From Rhodospirillum rubrum ATCC 11170 (GTDB lineage Bacteria > Pseudomonadota > Alphaproteobacteria > Rhodospirillales > Rhodospirillaceae), in NCBI RefSeq assembly GCF_000013085.1, contig NC_007643.1, forward strand, positions 977,001 to 1,041,000: a stretch of DNA of 64,000 nucleotides, given 5' to 3'. The notes beneath the pieces are model-generated. The model was not told where the DNA came from and did not search any database. It saw only the letters and a program-made list of their open reading frames with translations. This document shows, in pieces, positions 43,087 to 51,415 of this stretch. Made by a program: the position numbers and the translations under genes. Each line of letters opens with the position of its first letter. Position 1 is the first letter of the stretch.

Positions 43087-43992
43087 ATGCATTTTTCATA
43101 CCATACACTCGGCCTGGATATCGAGGCGCGTTTTCCCTGTCCGGGATTGGCACCGGCCAGCGGCCCGGCCTTCGGTCGTCCGGTTGTCGTGGAAACCGGG
43201 GCGGTCCCCGAGGTCATGGCCGATCCGGTCTGTCGGCGTCCGCTCACCTGGATTGATCGCTCGGGGGCGGTGCTGCACCGGATTCCCGGTCTCGCCCGCT
43301 TCCTGATGGTGCGCGGGCGGATTGTCGCGGCCGTCGAGGGGGACACGGACCCGGCCCGACTGCCGGGGTTTCTCTGCGACCTGCCCCTGCCGCTTCAGGC
43401 CTGTCAATGGGGCTTGGTGCCGCTGGACGCCGGCTGCGTTGCCATGGCCGAGGGGGCCGTGCTGCTGGCCGGCCCTCCCGCCGTCGGCCGCACGACCCTG
43501 GCCCTGGCTTTGGTGGCTTTGGGCGCGCGGCTGATGGCCGATCGCTGCTGCGTCGTGGATGGGACGGATCGGGTCCATCCGCTGGTCCTGCCCGCCGCCC
43601 CGACCCTGTCGGTTTGGCCGGAGGCCGCGCCCTCGCCGGGCCTGGGCCGGCCAAGCGCCCTGGGGCCGGGGGGGCGGGCGGCGCTTGGCTGCGCCGGGGT
43701 GTACGAGCCGCGCCCTTTGCCGGTGCGCGCCGTGGTCTCGCTGCGGCCGGCCGTCCGTCCGATGGATCCCCAAAGGCGCCAGGGAGCGCGGGCTTTTGAG
43801 ACGGTGATGAGCCTCGCCCGCGCGGCCGAGCTGACCCGGACGCTGCTTGGCGAACCCTCGCGGTTGGCCGCCATGACCGCCCTGGCGGCGGCGGCCCGCG
43901 TGCTGGTGGTGCCCTATGGCCCGTCCTTGGGAACACCGGAAGCCCAGGCGGGGGCCCTGATCACCCTTCTGCGCGGGGAGGGTGTTTTTTAG
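43087..43992 (+). CDS. HprK-like protein with degenerate P-loop, copy C
   Basis: A 301-aa protein with the HprK layout (WGLVPLDAGCVAMAEGAV before the P-loop). However, the Walker A motif reads GPPAVGRTT, with the invariant Lys replaced by Arg, and the Asp pair region reads LMADRCCVVDG. It is probably catalytically weak or a pseudokinase, perhaps a peptide-binding partner of the other kinases. It lies between the cyclase and the second sulfotransferase and is divergent from the cyclase. Confidence 0.7.
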   Translation: MHFSYHTLGLDIEARFPCPGLAPASGPAFGRPVVVETGAVPEVMADPVCRRPLTWIDRSGAVLHRIPGLARFLMVRGRIVAAVEGDTDPARLPGFLCDLPLPLQACQWGLVPLDAGCVAMAEGAVLLAGPPAVGRTTLALALVALGARLMADRCCVVDGTDRVHPLVLPAAPTLSVWPEAAPSPGLGRPSALGPGGRAALGCAGVYEPRPLPVRAVVSLRPAVRPMDPQRRQGARAFETVMSLARAAELTRTLLGEPSRLAAMTALAAAARVLVVPYGPSLGTPEAQAGALITLLRGEGVF

Positions 43993-44051
43993 CGCCGATC
44001 CAAAGCGGTTCGGGGCGGAGTGCGACGATGAGCCGCTTCACGATCGCGATC

Positions 44052-44921
44052 CTAGAACTCGATCGGATAACCAAGGTCCGCCATGACGGCGCCGTGATCG
44101 CGCTCGATCCGCGCCACCTGGGCCGCTGACAGCGCCTCGCGCCACTGGCCGGCGCGGCCGATGCGGAAAAAACGCGACAGGGTGGCGGGCCGCTCCACAA
44201 AGCCGCCTGTCGTCTCCTGGGCCACCAAGTGATCAAAGCGGGTGCGGCGCAGCGCTTCGGCCACCGTTTCGGCCGGCGCGTCAAGGCCACAGAAGCGGGC
44301 CGCCGCGGTGAAGGTGGCGGCGGGGGCTGCGAGCAAATCCTCATAGCGCACCGTCAATCGGGGTATCTTGGCGGCGAGCCACCCCCGCGCGTGGTCCGAC
44401 CATGAGCCCCAGGTTTCGGCGACCCCCTTTGTGTCGGCGGCGGGGGCGTAATCGGCATCGGCCATGATCGCGATGGCCCGGTCGATCGTCACCGTCCCAT
44501 GCGCCGCCAGGGATAGACAAAGGTCGCGAGGGTCACGGACCAGATGGAGGCAGCCCGCCGTCGCCTCGGGCGGGAACAAGGGGGCGCCGGCGGGCGTATC
44601 GCGGTATTGGTCATGGACTTTCAGCACCCGCGGCGCGCCGGTGGTGCGGGCGGCGAGGTGGCGGTAGGCCAGGGGCCGTAACGACTCCACTTCCGCCGGG
44701 GAGAGGCCATCGAAGGAGATATCGAGGGCCCGTTGCAGGACCGACCGCGCGGTAGCGCCCCCGGGCGTTCCCGCCATCGTCGCCAGATCGGGTACGCGCG
44801 TCAGAGCGGCGAGGAACAGCCGCATCCAGGTGTTGCCCGATTTGGGGTAAGAGGCCAGCCAGACGATGCCGGTTCGGCGCGCTGCTTGGCATGGGGTCCT
44901 CGACCACAGCTCTCTAGGCAA
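44052..44921 (-). CDS. PAPS-dependent sulfotransferase, copy B
   Basis: A 289-aa protein. PAPS motifs are LASYPKSGNTWMRLF near the N-terminus and LHLVRDPRDLCLSLAAHG in the middle, with RIGRAGQWREAL near the C-terminus. It is similar to copy A along the whole length but clearly divergent, so two acceptor sites or two substrates are likely. It follows the precursor gene in the same orientation, which ties sulfation to the peptide. Confidence 0.88.
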   Translation of the reverse strand: MPRELWSRTPCQAARRTGIVWLASYPKSGNTWMRLFLAALTRVPDLATMAGTPGGATARSVLQRALDISFDGLSPAEVESLRPLAYRHLAARTTGAPRVLKVHDQYRDTPAGAPLFPPEATAGCLHLVRDPRDLCLSLAAHGTVTIDRAIAIMADADYAPAADTKGVAETWGSWSDHARGWLAAKIPRLTVRYEDLLAAPAATFTAAARFCGLDAPAETVAEALRRTRFDHLVAQETTGGFVERPATLSRFFRIGRAGQWREALSAAQVARIERDHGAVMADLGYPIEF

Positions 44922-45044
44922 TGCCGTCCTTGGCGTCAGGGCGTCGACGTCCAGTCGCCGCGCTTTTGAAACGCGGCCCCTTCCTCCCCTTCGTGACCAC
45001 CGTCCCGGCCGGGCGATGCGTCAGGGTCAGGGGCTCTGGTCCCC

Positions 45045-45203
45045 TCAGGAGAACATGTCATGGGTTCCCGAGCCATCGCTGGGCGAGAGCGTTTTCTTGT
45101 TGGTTCGTTCCGCGACGTCAACGGACTCGAGTTTGGGCGCCGTCCAGGGTTTGCGGGGAGAGGACGAAGAGGGGGGGGAGGCGGGGTCTTGGGGGACGGG
45201 CAT
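45045..45203 (-). CDS. Lasso-type RiPP precursor peptide
   Basis: A 52-aa peptide from the ATG at 45203 (GGAG site 9 nt upstream). A low-complexity Pro/Ser N-terminus is followed by KPWTAPKLESVDVAERT, which matches the lasso leader rule aromatic-x2-Pro-x-Leu (Trp20, Pro23, Leu25) and the paeninodin-type Trp-x2-Pro-x-Leu-Glu-x2-Asp. The C-terminal part is TNKKTLSPSDGSGTHDMFS. If Thr34 is the -2 residue, the core starts at Lys36 with Asp43 as ring residue 8; a core starting at Asn35 would give a 9-residue ring. Both N-terminal residues are unusual for lasso peptides. The last residue is Ser52, the residue phosphorylated in known kinase-bearing clusters. Confidence 0.75.
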   Translation of the reverse strand: MPVPQDPASPPSSSSPRKPWTAPKLESVDVAERTNKKTLSPSDGSGTHDMFS

Positions 45204-45244
45204 GGCCAAAGGCTCCGGCGCGAGGGGATAAGAGACGACTTGTG

Positions 45245-45272
45245 ACAGTATGAGGCAGGGCGGACAAGTCAA
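45245..45272 (-). promoter_or_regulatory. Putative promoter of the precursor gene
   Basis: Read on the minus strand, TTGACT (45272-45267) and TACTGT (45250-45245) are separated by 16 bp, a good sigma-70-like pair for this genome. Transcription would start near 45238, leaving about 35 nt of leader RNA before the precursor ATG at 45203. This supports the shorter start of the precursor gene. Confidence 0.5.
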
Positions 45273-45399
45273 GTCTCGAAGAAATCACCGGGTCGGGAAA
45301 GAACGAAGTAAACCATTGAGAAAATATTGGCTTTTCAGGATCTGCCCCTTAAACGCTCTTATTCCTTGGGTGGTTTTCCTCCGGTTGCGCGCCTAGTCT

Positions 45400-46947
45400 T
45401 TAGCGGTTTCGATCGTCCTTGGCGGGGCGTGTTTCCCGGCGAACCGGATGGGACAGCCAGATCAGGCCGATCAGGACCAGGAACAACAGACCCGACAGCC
45501 AGAACAGGTCGGTGATCGACAAAATCAGGGACTGGCGGCCGATTTCCGCGTTGATGATGCCGTAGATTTGGCCGGTGGTCAGTCCAAGGGCTCCCAGGCC
45601 GGCTTCAAAATGGGCGGTCGGCGCGGAATAGGCGGTGACGCTTTCGGTTAGATAGGCGTGGTGCCGGGTCGCGCCATTCTCCCACAGGGTGGTCCACACC
45701 GAGGCGGCGAACGAGCCGGCCATGATCCGCATGAAGTTGTAAAGGCCCGAGGCGGCGGGAATGCGCTGCTGATCCAGCCCCGACAGGATCACCGTGGTCA
45801 GGGCGATGAAAAACGTCGCCATGGCGAAGCCTTGCAGCAAATGGCTGGCGGCGATGTCCCACAGGGCGACATCGGGGCTGAAGGTTGAGCGCCAGAAGCT
45901 GCAGACGGCGAAAATGAAGAAGGCGAAGCTGGCGAACAGTCGGGGATCGACCTTGTGAATGGTGCGGCCGATCAAAGGCGACAAGAGAAGCGAGAAAAAT
46001 CCGATCGGCGCGGTGACCAGCCCGGCCCAGGTGGCCGTATACCCCATGACGCTTTGCAACCACATCGGGATGACCACCAGATTTCCGAAGAAAACCGCAT
46101 AGCCCAGGGTGATGGCGATGGTTCCGGTGGTGAAGTTGCGGCCCTTGAACAAGGTCAGATCGACGATCGGATGCTTTTGGGTCAATTCCCAGATCAGGAA
46201 GAACGTGAAGGTGACGACGGCGATGATCGCCAGCGCCATGATGGTCGAGGAATTGAACCAGTCGAGTTCCTTGCCCTTGTCGAGCATGATCTGCGTCGCG
46301 CCGACCCACAGCACCAGAAGAGCCAAGCCGATGGTGTCGATCGGCAGGGTGCGGGTGGCGCTCTCGCGTCCTTTCAGGGTGACGAAGGTGAGCCACGCCG
46401 CGATCAGGCCGATTGGACCATTGATGTAGAAGATCCACGGCCAGGACACGTTGTCGGTCAGCCAGCCGCCGAGAACCGGCCCCATCACCGGCGCCACCGT
46501 CGTTGTCATCGACCACAGGGCAATCGCCATCCCGGCCTTGGCCTTGGGATAGCATTGCAGCAACAGCGCCTGGGACAGCGGCACCATCGGTCCGGCGACC
46601 AGCCCCTGAAGGCAACGGAACGCCAGCAGGGATTCCAGATTGGTCGATAACCCGCACAACAGCGACAGCACGACGAACAACACCACCGCCGATAAGAACA
46701 GCCGCAATTGTCCGATCCGCCCGACCAGCCAGCCGGTCAGCGGCACGGCGATGGCGTTGGAGACGCCAAACGAGGTGATGATCCAGGTTCCCTGGCTGAC
46801 GCTGACGCCAAGATCGCCGGCAATGGTGGTCAGGGCCACATTGGCGATGGTGGTGTCGAGCACGTTCATGAAAGTGGCCAGCGACAAGGCGATGGTGGCG
46901 AGGACCAGCCGGTTGCCGGTCAGGGGCGGAAAGGACGGAGGGGGCAT
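45400..46947 (-). CDS. emrB: DHA2-family drug exporter (EmrB-like)
   Basis: A 515-aa protein from the ATG at 46947, preceded by GGGAGACG. It has fourteen predicted membrane spans and the DHA2 motif LATFMNVLDTTIANVALTTI in helix 1, a signature shared by EmrB/QacA exporters. With the EmrA-like and NodT-like proteins encoded upstream it should form a tripartite pump through both membranes. It is the last gene of the operon nodT-emrA-emrB controlled by the MarR protein at 49794. Confidence 0.9.
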   Translation of the reverse strand: MPPPSFPPLTGNRLVLATIALSLATFMNVLDTTIANVALTTIAGDLGVSVSQGTWIITSFGVSNAIAVPLTGWLVGRIGQLRLFLSAVVLFVVLSLLCGLSTNLESLLAFRCLQGLVAGPMVPLSQALLLQCYPKAKAGMAIALWSMTTTVAPVMGPVLGGWLTDNVSWPWIFYINGPIGLIAAWLTFVTLKGRESATRTLPIDTIGLALLVLWVGATQIMLDKGKELDWFNSSTIMALAIIAVVTFTFFLIWELTQKHPIVDLTLFKGRNFTTGTIAITLGYAVFFGNLVVIPMWLQSVMGYTATWAGLVTAPIGFFSLLLSPLIGRTIHKVDPRLFASFAFFIFAVCSFWRSTFSPDVALWDIAASHLLQGFAMATFFIALTTVILSGLDQQRIPAASGLYNFMRIMAGSFAASVWTTLWENGATRHHAYLTESVTAYSAPTAHFEAGLGALGLTTGQIYGIINAEIGRQSLILSITDLFWLSGLLFLVLIGLIWLSHPVRRETRPAKDDRNR

Positions 46948-46973
46948 GGGGGCGTCTCCCTTGGGGGCCGATC

Positions 46974-48182
46974 TCACCGGTCGGCGGTTATCGGCGCCGG
47001 CGCGAGGTCCGGCTCCGTCCGCATGTTCCGGGCGATCAGGTCCTTGATCAGCGCCTCGGCGTCGTGGTCGAGGTCGGCGAAGACGTCGGTCCGGGCGACG
47101 ATGTCCTTTTGCCGGCCCGTCGCCATCTGCGGACCGCTTTGATCCCTGATCGAGACGTGGGCCTCCATCGAAAGCCCGACCCGCAGCGGACGCTGGGCCA
47201 GATCCCGGGGATCAAGGGCGATGCGAACCGGAACGCGCTGGACCACCTTGATCCAGTTGCCGGTGGCGTTCTGGGCCGGCAGCAGCGAAAAGGCCGCCCC
47301 GGTTCCCGCCGCCAGTCCGGCCACCGTGCCGCGATAGACAATGTCGTCGCCATAGATGTCGGCGGTGAGCAGGACGGGTTGGCCGAGGCGCATCGCTCCC
47401 AATTGGCCTTCCTTGAAATTCGCGTCGACCCAAACCTCGTCGAGCGGAATGATCGCCATCAAGGGCGTGCCGGGGGTGGTTCGTTGGCCGACCTGAACGG
47501 CGCGGCGGGCGACCTGACCCGACACCGGCGCCGGAACCACGGTGCGCCGCCACGCCACATAGGCTTCGCGCACTTGGGCCGCGGCCCGGGCGACGCGGGG
47601 ATGGCTGGTTAGGCCGGTCATGTCGATCAGCACGCGGTTGGCTTCCTGCTGCTTGCGGGCGCCGGCCAAGTGCGCCGAGGCCTGCGTCACCGCGTCACGG
47701 GCGTGTTTGACCTCTTCGGCCGAAACGGCGCCGGTGTTGGCCAGTCTTTGACGGCGGGCGAAATCCTCGCGCAGCCGGGCCAGGGTGGTTTCCTGGGCCA
47801 GGACCGTTGCCGCCAGAACGCCATCCTGGCTGAACAGGGCGCGAACCTGGCGCACCGTTTCGGCCAAAGTCGCTTCCGCCTGATCAAGGGCCAGACGGGC
47901 GTCGGTCGGGTCGATGGTGACCAGCATCTGTCCGGCTTCGACGAAATCCGTATCGTCGGCATGGACCGCCGTCACCGTGCCGGCGATCTGGGGCGAGACC
48001 TGGATGATATTGCCCGCGACATAGGCGTTGTCGGTGGACATGTCGAAGCGGGCCGTCGTCCACCAGTAAATCCCATAGGCGGCGCCCAGGGCGATGAACG
48101 TCAGGGCGGCGGCGGACATCAACAAGGTCCGGCGTCGCCGGTCGCTGTCATCGGAAGAGGGGAGGGAGGGGGGCTCGGTCAT
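46974..48182 (-). CDS. emrA: EmrA-like membrane fusion protein (HlyD family)
   Basis: A 402-aa protein with one N-terminal membrane helix (LLMSAAALTFIALGAAYGIYW), then a lipoyl half-motif YVAGNIIQVSPQIAGTVTAV, a coiled-coil hairpin at about 95-190 and the second lipoyl half VVPAPVSGQVARRAVQVGQR. It links the inner-membrane exporter to the outer-membrane channel. Gaps are 26 bp to emrB and 72 bp to the NodT-like gene. Confidence 0.92.
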   Translation of the reverse strand: MTEPPSLPSSDDSDRRRRTLLMSAAALTFIALGAAYGIYWWTTARFDMSTDNAYVAGNIIQVSPQIAGTVTAVHADDTDFVEAGQMLVTIDPTDARLALDQAEATLAETVRQVRALFSQDGVLAATVLAQETTLARLREDFARRQRLANTGAVSAEEVKHARDAVTQASAHLAGARKQQEANRVLIDMTGLTSHPRVARAAAQVREAYVAWRRTVVPAPVSGQVARRAVQVGQRTTPGTPLMAIIPLDEVWVDANFKEGQLGAMRLGQPVLLTADIYGDDIVYRGTVAGLAAGTGAAFSLLPAQNATGNWIKVVQRVPVRIALDPRDLAQRPLRVGLSMEAHVSIRDQSGPQMATGRQKDIVARTDVFADLDHDAEALIKDLIARNMRTEPDLAPAPITADR

Positions 48183-48232
48183 CGCGGGCGTCCTTGGGAT
48201 CGTTAGAGCGCTTTGAAGCAGAGTGCGACGAT

Positions 48233-48295
48233 GATTTGCTTAACTATCAAGGTCTTAGAGCGGTGCGCGGGGAGCGGGGTCCCCGCTCGCCGCCC
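48233..48295 (+). repeat. 63-bp dispersed intergenic repeat with hairpin, copy 1
   Basis: This 63-bp unit starts GATTTGCTT, contains the hairpin GCGGGGA with TCCCCGC and ends CGCCC. A second copy at 55176-55238 has the same length and matches at about 50 of 63 positions. Copy 1 overlaps the 3' end of the NodT-like gene, whose last codons and stop are formed by the repeat. Confidence 0.75.
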
Positions 48296-49727
48296 GAGAC
48301 GGCGGCGGACCCTGGGGGGCGAAGCCGCCCCCCAGGGCATGGGCCAGCGCGATCGAAAGGCCGTATTGGCGATTGCGGAACTCCGCTTCCTGGCGGCGCT
48401 CGGCGATCAGCGCGGTTTCGGCCGACAAAACCGTTAGGTAGTTGGCCAGTCCCTCGCGGTAGCGCAGCAGGGCCAGACGATAGGCTTCCTCCAAAGAGGC
48501 CACCGCGAGGCTTTTCTCCGCCAACCGCGCCTGATTGGCCCGCCAGGAGGTGAGAGACCCGACGATGTCGCGCAGCGCCTCGAGGACGGCGCCGTTGTAG
48601 AGTTCGACGGTGATGTCGAGGGTGGCGTTCGCCTCGGCCAACTGACTCCGCAACCGCCCGGCATCGAAGATCGGCAAGGTGATCGCCGGTCCGGCGCCGG
48701 CCATGAAGCTGCCCGCCGTCATGAAGTTGGCCAGCCCGATCGACTTGAAGCCCAGGAAGGCCGTCAGATCGACATTGGGATAAAATCGGGCCTTGGCGGC
48801 GTCGATGCTCCGCGTCGCCGCCTCGATCCGCCAGCGATGGGCGACGATATCGGGACGGCGGCCGATCAGATCCGCCGGCAGGGTCGAGGGCAGGCCGACA
48901 CCCGCCCTCATGCTCAGGCCGGGGCGGGTGATGGCCGCGCCACGGTCGGGACCGGCGCCGGTCAAAACAGCCAGATCGCGCCGCAGCAAGCTGATGCGTT
49001 CCTCGTCGCCGGCGATATCGGCCCGGGCGGCGGCGATGGCGGCATCGGCCTGACGGGTTTCGACCTCGGTGACCAATCCGGACCGCACTTGTCGGGCGGT
49101 CAGGGCCTGGATCTCCTGTTTCTGGCGCAGCACCTCGTGGCTGATGTCGCGTTGGTCGAAGGCCGCGGCCAAGCGGGCGTAGCTTTGGGCGATCGCGGCG
49201 GCGAGGTCGAGTCGGGCGGCCTGGGCGTCGATCTCGCTGGCGCGGAGCTCCCCCAGGGCGGATCGGTACTCGGCCTCGCGGCCCCCCCACAGGTCGAGGG
49301 TATAGGCGCCCTCCAGGGCGATCTTGTTCTCGGTCTTGACCTTGCCGGCCAAGGAGTCGGGATAGAGGCCGCCCTCATTGAACCGCTGATCAATGATCGA
49401 CGCCCCGCCATCAAGGTGAGGGGAGAGCGCGGCCTCGGCCAGACCGGCCAGGGCGCCAGCGCGGCGGAGGCGCGCCTGGGCGACCTTGAGGGAGGGATTG
49501 CCGGCCAGGGCTTCGCCAATCAACTGGTTTAACTGCGCGTCATGATAGCCGCGCCACCACTCCCCCTCCGGCCAGGGGGCGACTTCGGGAATGGGATCGG
49601 AGGGCGCGGACAGGGCCAGGGTCTTGGCGTCGGTCATCGCCGACTGGCGGTCGATCCCGTCCCACGGGGCGCAGCCGCCCAGGATCAGCGCGATCAGCGA
49701 CGGTGCGACCAGGAATGCCATGTTCAT
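48255..49727 (-). CDS. Outer-membrane efflux lipoprotein (NodT/OprM family)
   Basis: A 490-aa protein with a lipoprotein signal (LIALILGGCAPWDG, lipidated Cys) and two OEP repeats, for example GNPSLKVAQARLRRAG and RRPDIVAHRWRIEAATRSID, the latter a family hallmark. It forms the outer-membrane channel of the EmrAB-type pump. The last dozen residues (ASGDPAPRAPL) are encoded by a dispersed intergenic repeat and are probably not important. A palindrome recognised by the MarR protein lies 35-48 bp upstream of the start. Confidence 0.92.
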   Translation of the reverse strand: MNMAFLVAPSLIALILGGCAPWDGIDRQSAMTDAKTLALSAPSDPIPEVAPWPEGEWWRGYHDAQLNQLIGEALAGNPSLKVAQARLRRAGALAGLAEAALSPHLDGGASIIDQRFNEGGLYPDSLAGKVKTENKIALEGAYTLDLWGGREAEYRSALGELRASEIDAQAARLDLAAAIAQSYARLAAAFDQRDISHEVLRQKQEIQALTARQVRSGLVTEVETRQADAAIAAARADIAGDEERISLLRRDLAVLTGAGPDRGAAITRPGLSMRAGVGLPSTLPADLIGRRPDIVAHRWRIEAATRSIDAAKARFYPNVDLTAFLGFKSIGLANFMTAGSFMAGAGPAITLPIFDAGRLRSQLAEANATLDITVELYNGAVLEALRDIVGSLTSWRANQARLAEKSLAVASLEEAYRLALLRYREGLANYLTVLSAETALIAERRQEAEFRNRQYGLSIALAHALGGGFAPQGPPPSRAASGDPAPRAPL

Positions 49728-49761
49728 CGCTTCGCGCCCTCTAAAGGTTGCCTTAACTGTT

Positions 49762-49775
49762 ACTGCCTAGGCAGT
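49762..49775. promoter_or_regulatory. MarR operator upstream of the efflux operon
   Basis: ACTGCCTAGGCAGT is a perfect 14-bp palindrome in the 66-bp gap between marR and the NodT-like gene. Its 12-bp core, CTGCCTAGGCAG, recurs exactly at 50282-50293 before marR. Two identical palindromes at the two promoters are strong evidence for the MarR binding site. Confidence 0.8.
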
Positions 49776-49793
49776 CGTATGAATAAAAAAAGG

Positions 49794-50267
49794 TCATGCG
49801 GTATTGGCATTGGCCAGGATGCGATCGAGGAGGCCCATCAGGATATCGGCCTCCTCGGGCGTGAAGCCCTTGAGGACGTGGTTCAGGGTCTCGATGGCGA
49901 TGGGCGTGAGCTGGGGATACAACTCCTTGCCCAGGTCGGTCAAAGAGAGCCGGACCACCCGCCGATCCTCGATGCTGCGGCGGCGATAGATCAATCCCCG
50001 CTTTTCCAGGCGGTCGAGCATCCGGGTCATCGATCCGCTGTCATAACCGATCGTCCGGCATAACTCGGCGGCACTGGTGTCGACGCCACTGGCGATGCGA
50101 ACCAGCACGACCCATTGCGGCCCGCTGATGCCCAGGGGGATCGACCGACGGTCGATCGCCGCGCGCAGCTCGGTACCGATATCGATCAGATGGCGGGCGA
50201 TATTGCGCGCCGCATCATAAGTCTCGGCCGTATAGATCGGGGGGAGGGGGGCATCTGACGGGGACAT
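49794..50267 (-). CDS. MarR-family repressor of the efflux operon
   Basis: A 157-aa protein with a winged helix: ELCRTIGYDSGSMTRMLDRL as the recognition part and EKRGLIYRRRSIEDRRVVRL as the wing. MarR/EmrR proteins repress pump genes until a lipophilic compound binds. It is the first gene upstream of the pump genes in the same orientation, with matching palindromes before itself and before the NodT-like gene, so autoregulation plus pump control is expected. Confidence 0.92.
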   Translation of the reverse strand: MSPSDAPLPPIYTAETYDAARNIARHLIDIGTELRAAIDRRSIPLGISGPQWVVLVRIASGVDTSAAELCRTIGYDSGSMTRMLDRLEKRGLIYRRRSIEDRRVVRLSLTDLGKELYPQLTPIAIETLNHVLKGFTPEEADILMGLLDRILANANTA

Positions 50268-50281
50268 GGGGCTCTCAATGG

Positions 50282-50293
50282 CTGCCTAGGCAG
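50282..50293. promoter_or_regulatory. MarR operator upstream of marR
   Basis: CTGCCTAGGCAG is a perfect 12-bp palindrome 14 bp before the marR start codon. It is identical to the core of the palindrome at 49762-49775. Its position over the likely promoter/5' end fits autorepression. Confidence 0.8.
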
Positions 50294-50506
50294 AGAGTGT
50301 CGTGGCCGAGGCTGCCTGTCAAGGAGCGATTTTTCCGCCTTCCCGCCTTGGGGAGTTAAAAACCGTCTTGGCGTGGCGCGGCGGTGACGGAGGGCATTCC
50401 ATCGCCCTGGAATTGATAGTAAGAATTAATTTCTTCTGCATCTAACGGAAAGGAACCGCGGTGGGAGAGCGCAAGAGCAGTATCTCGAACAGCCCGGAGG
50501 GCTCCC
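50294..50506. promoter_or_regulatory. Divergent region between marR and the third AraC gene
   Basis: About 210 bp carry promoters for both directions. An A/T-rich stretch TGATAGTAAGAATTAATTTC near 50415-50435 resembles half of a Fur box and lies before the AraC gene, which would fit iron control. GGAGGG precedes the AraC start. Confidence 0.3.
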
Positions 50507-51394
50507 ATGCGCGAACTTCGCTCCTCTGATTTTTTCACGGATCGGCCCGCCGTGACGGGGATGCCGTTGGAGGTGGAGGTCAAACCCGTTTCGCTGCAGA
50601 CGGGGATGATGGTGTCCTTGATGTCTCTTCCTTCGGCCTTTGAGGCCACCGCCTATAACGACCGGCCCTTTATTCATTTTAGTTGTTTGTTCCAGGGAAT
50701 GGTCGATGTGACCTTTGGCGGTGGCGCGTTCCGTTTGGAGCCCGGGGCCTTGCTGACCAGCTACGCCCCGGAGGAGCGCTTTCATTTGTCGTTTTCCGGG
50801 CCCTATCGCACCATCGAACTGATGGTGACGCCCGAAACCCTGGCGGCGCTGGCGGGACCCCAGTACGATCGCATCGGCGACGATATCCACCGGGGTTTTT
50901 GCGTGCATCACAAGGCGAACGACCGCCGTGTCCGCGATGCCGCCGCCCGCCTCGCCTGGCTCATGGACGAGGGGCAGGCGCCGCCCCTGCTGATCCATGC
51001 CGCCACCCTCGAATTCCTCGCCTGGCACCTCGCGTCCTATCGGTCCGCCGAGGATGGCGAAGCGGTGCCCTTGCGGGAGCGCAAGCTGCTGCTGGCGGCG
51101 CGGGAGCGGTTGCTTCAAGATCTCAGCGCCCCGCCGACGATCGCCGAACTGGCCCGGGAGACCGGCCTGAACCAGCTCAAGCTCAAGCGTGGGTTCAAGA
51201 CGGTTTTCGGTCATAGCGTCTATGGGCTATTCCAACGCGAACGCATGGATCGGGCGCGGCTGCTGCTCCAGCACCATGGGGTGACGGAAACCGCCATGAT
51301 GCTGGGCTATAGCAATGTCAGCCATTTCGGCGCGGCCTTCCGCAAGCAGTTCGGCATCCTGCCCCGCGAAGCCCGCCGGGGCGCCCTCGGGTGA
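50507..51394 (+). CDS. AraC-family regulator (PchR-like), third copy
   Basis: A 295-aa protein with a well-placed GGAGGG site. The C-terminal domain has LARETGLNQLKLKRGFKTVF and ETAMMLGYSNVSHFGAAFRK. Like the other two AraC proteins here it adjoins siderophore-transport genes (ABC pair, TonB receptor, permease at 51416-58709), so it probably activates them when the ferric siderophore enters the cell. Confidence 0.85.
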   Translation: MRELRSSDFFTDRPAVTGMPLEVEVKPVSLQTGMMVSLMSLPSAFEATAYNDRPFIHFSCLFQGMVDVTFGGGAFRLEPGALLTSYAPEERFHLSFSGPYRTIELMVTPETLAALAGPQYDRIGDDIHRGFCVHHKANDRRVRDAAARLAWLMDEGQAPPLLIHAATLEFLAWHLASYRSAEDGEAVPLRERKLLLAARERLLQDLSAPPTIAELARETGLNQLKLKRGFKTVFGHSVYGLFQRERMDRARLLLQHHGVTETAMMLGYSNVSHFGAAFRKQFGILPREARRGALG

Positions 51395-51415
51395 TCCGAT
51401 AAGCCGGGCGACCGC

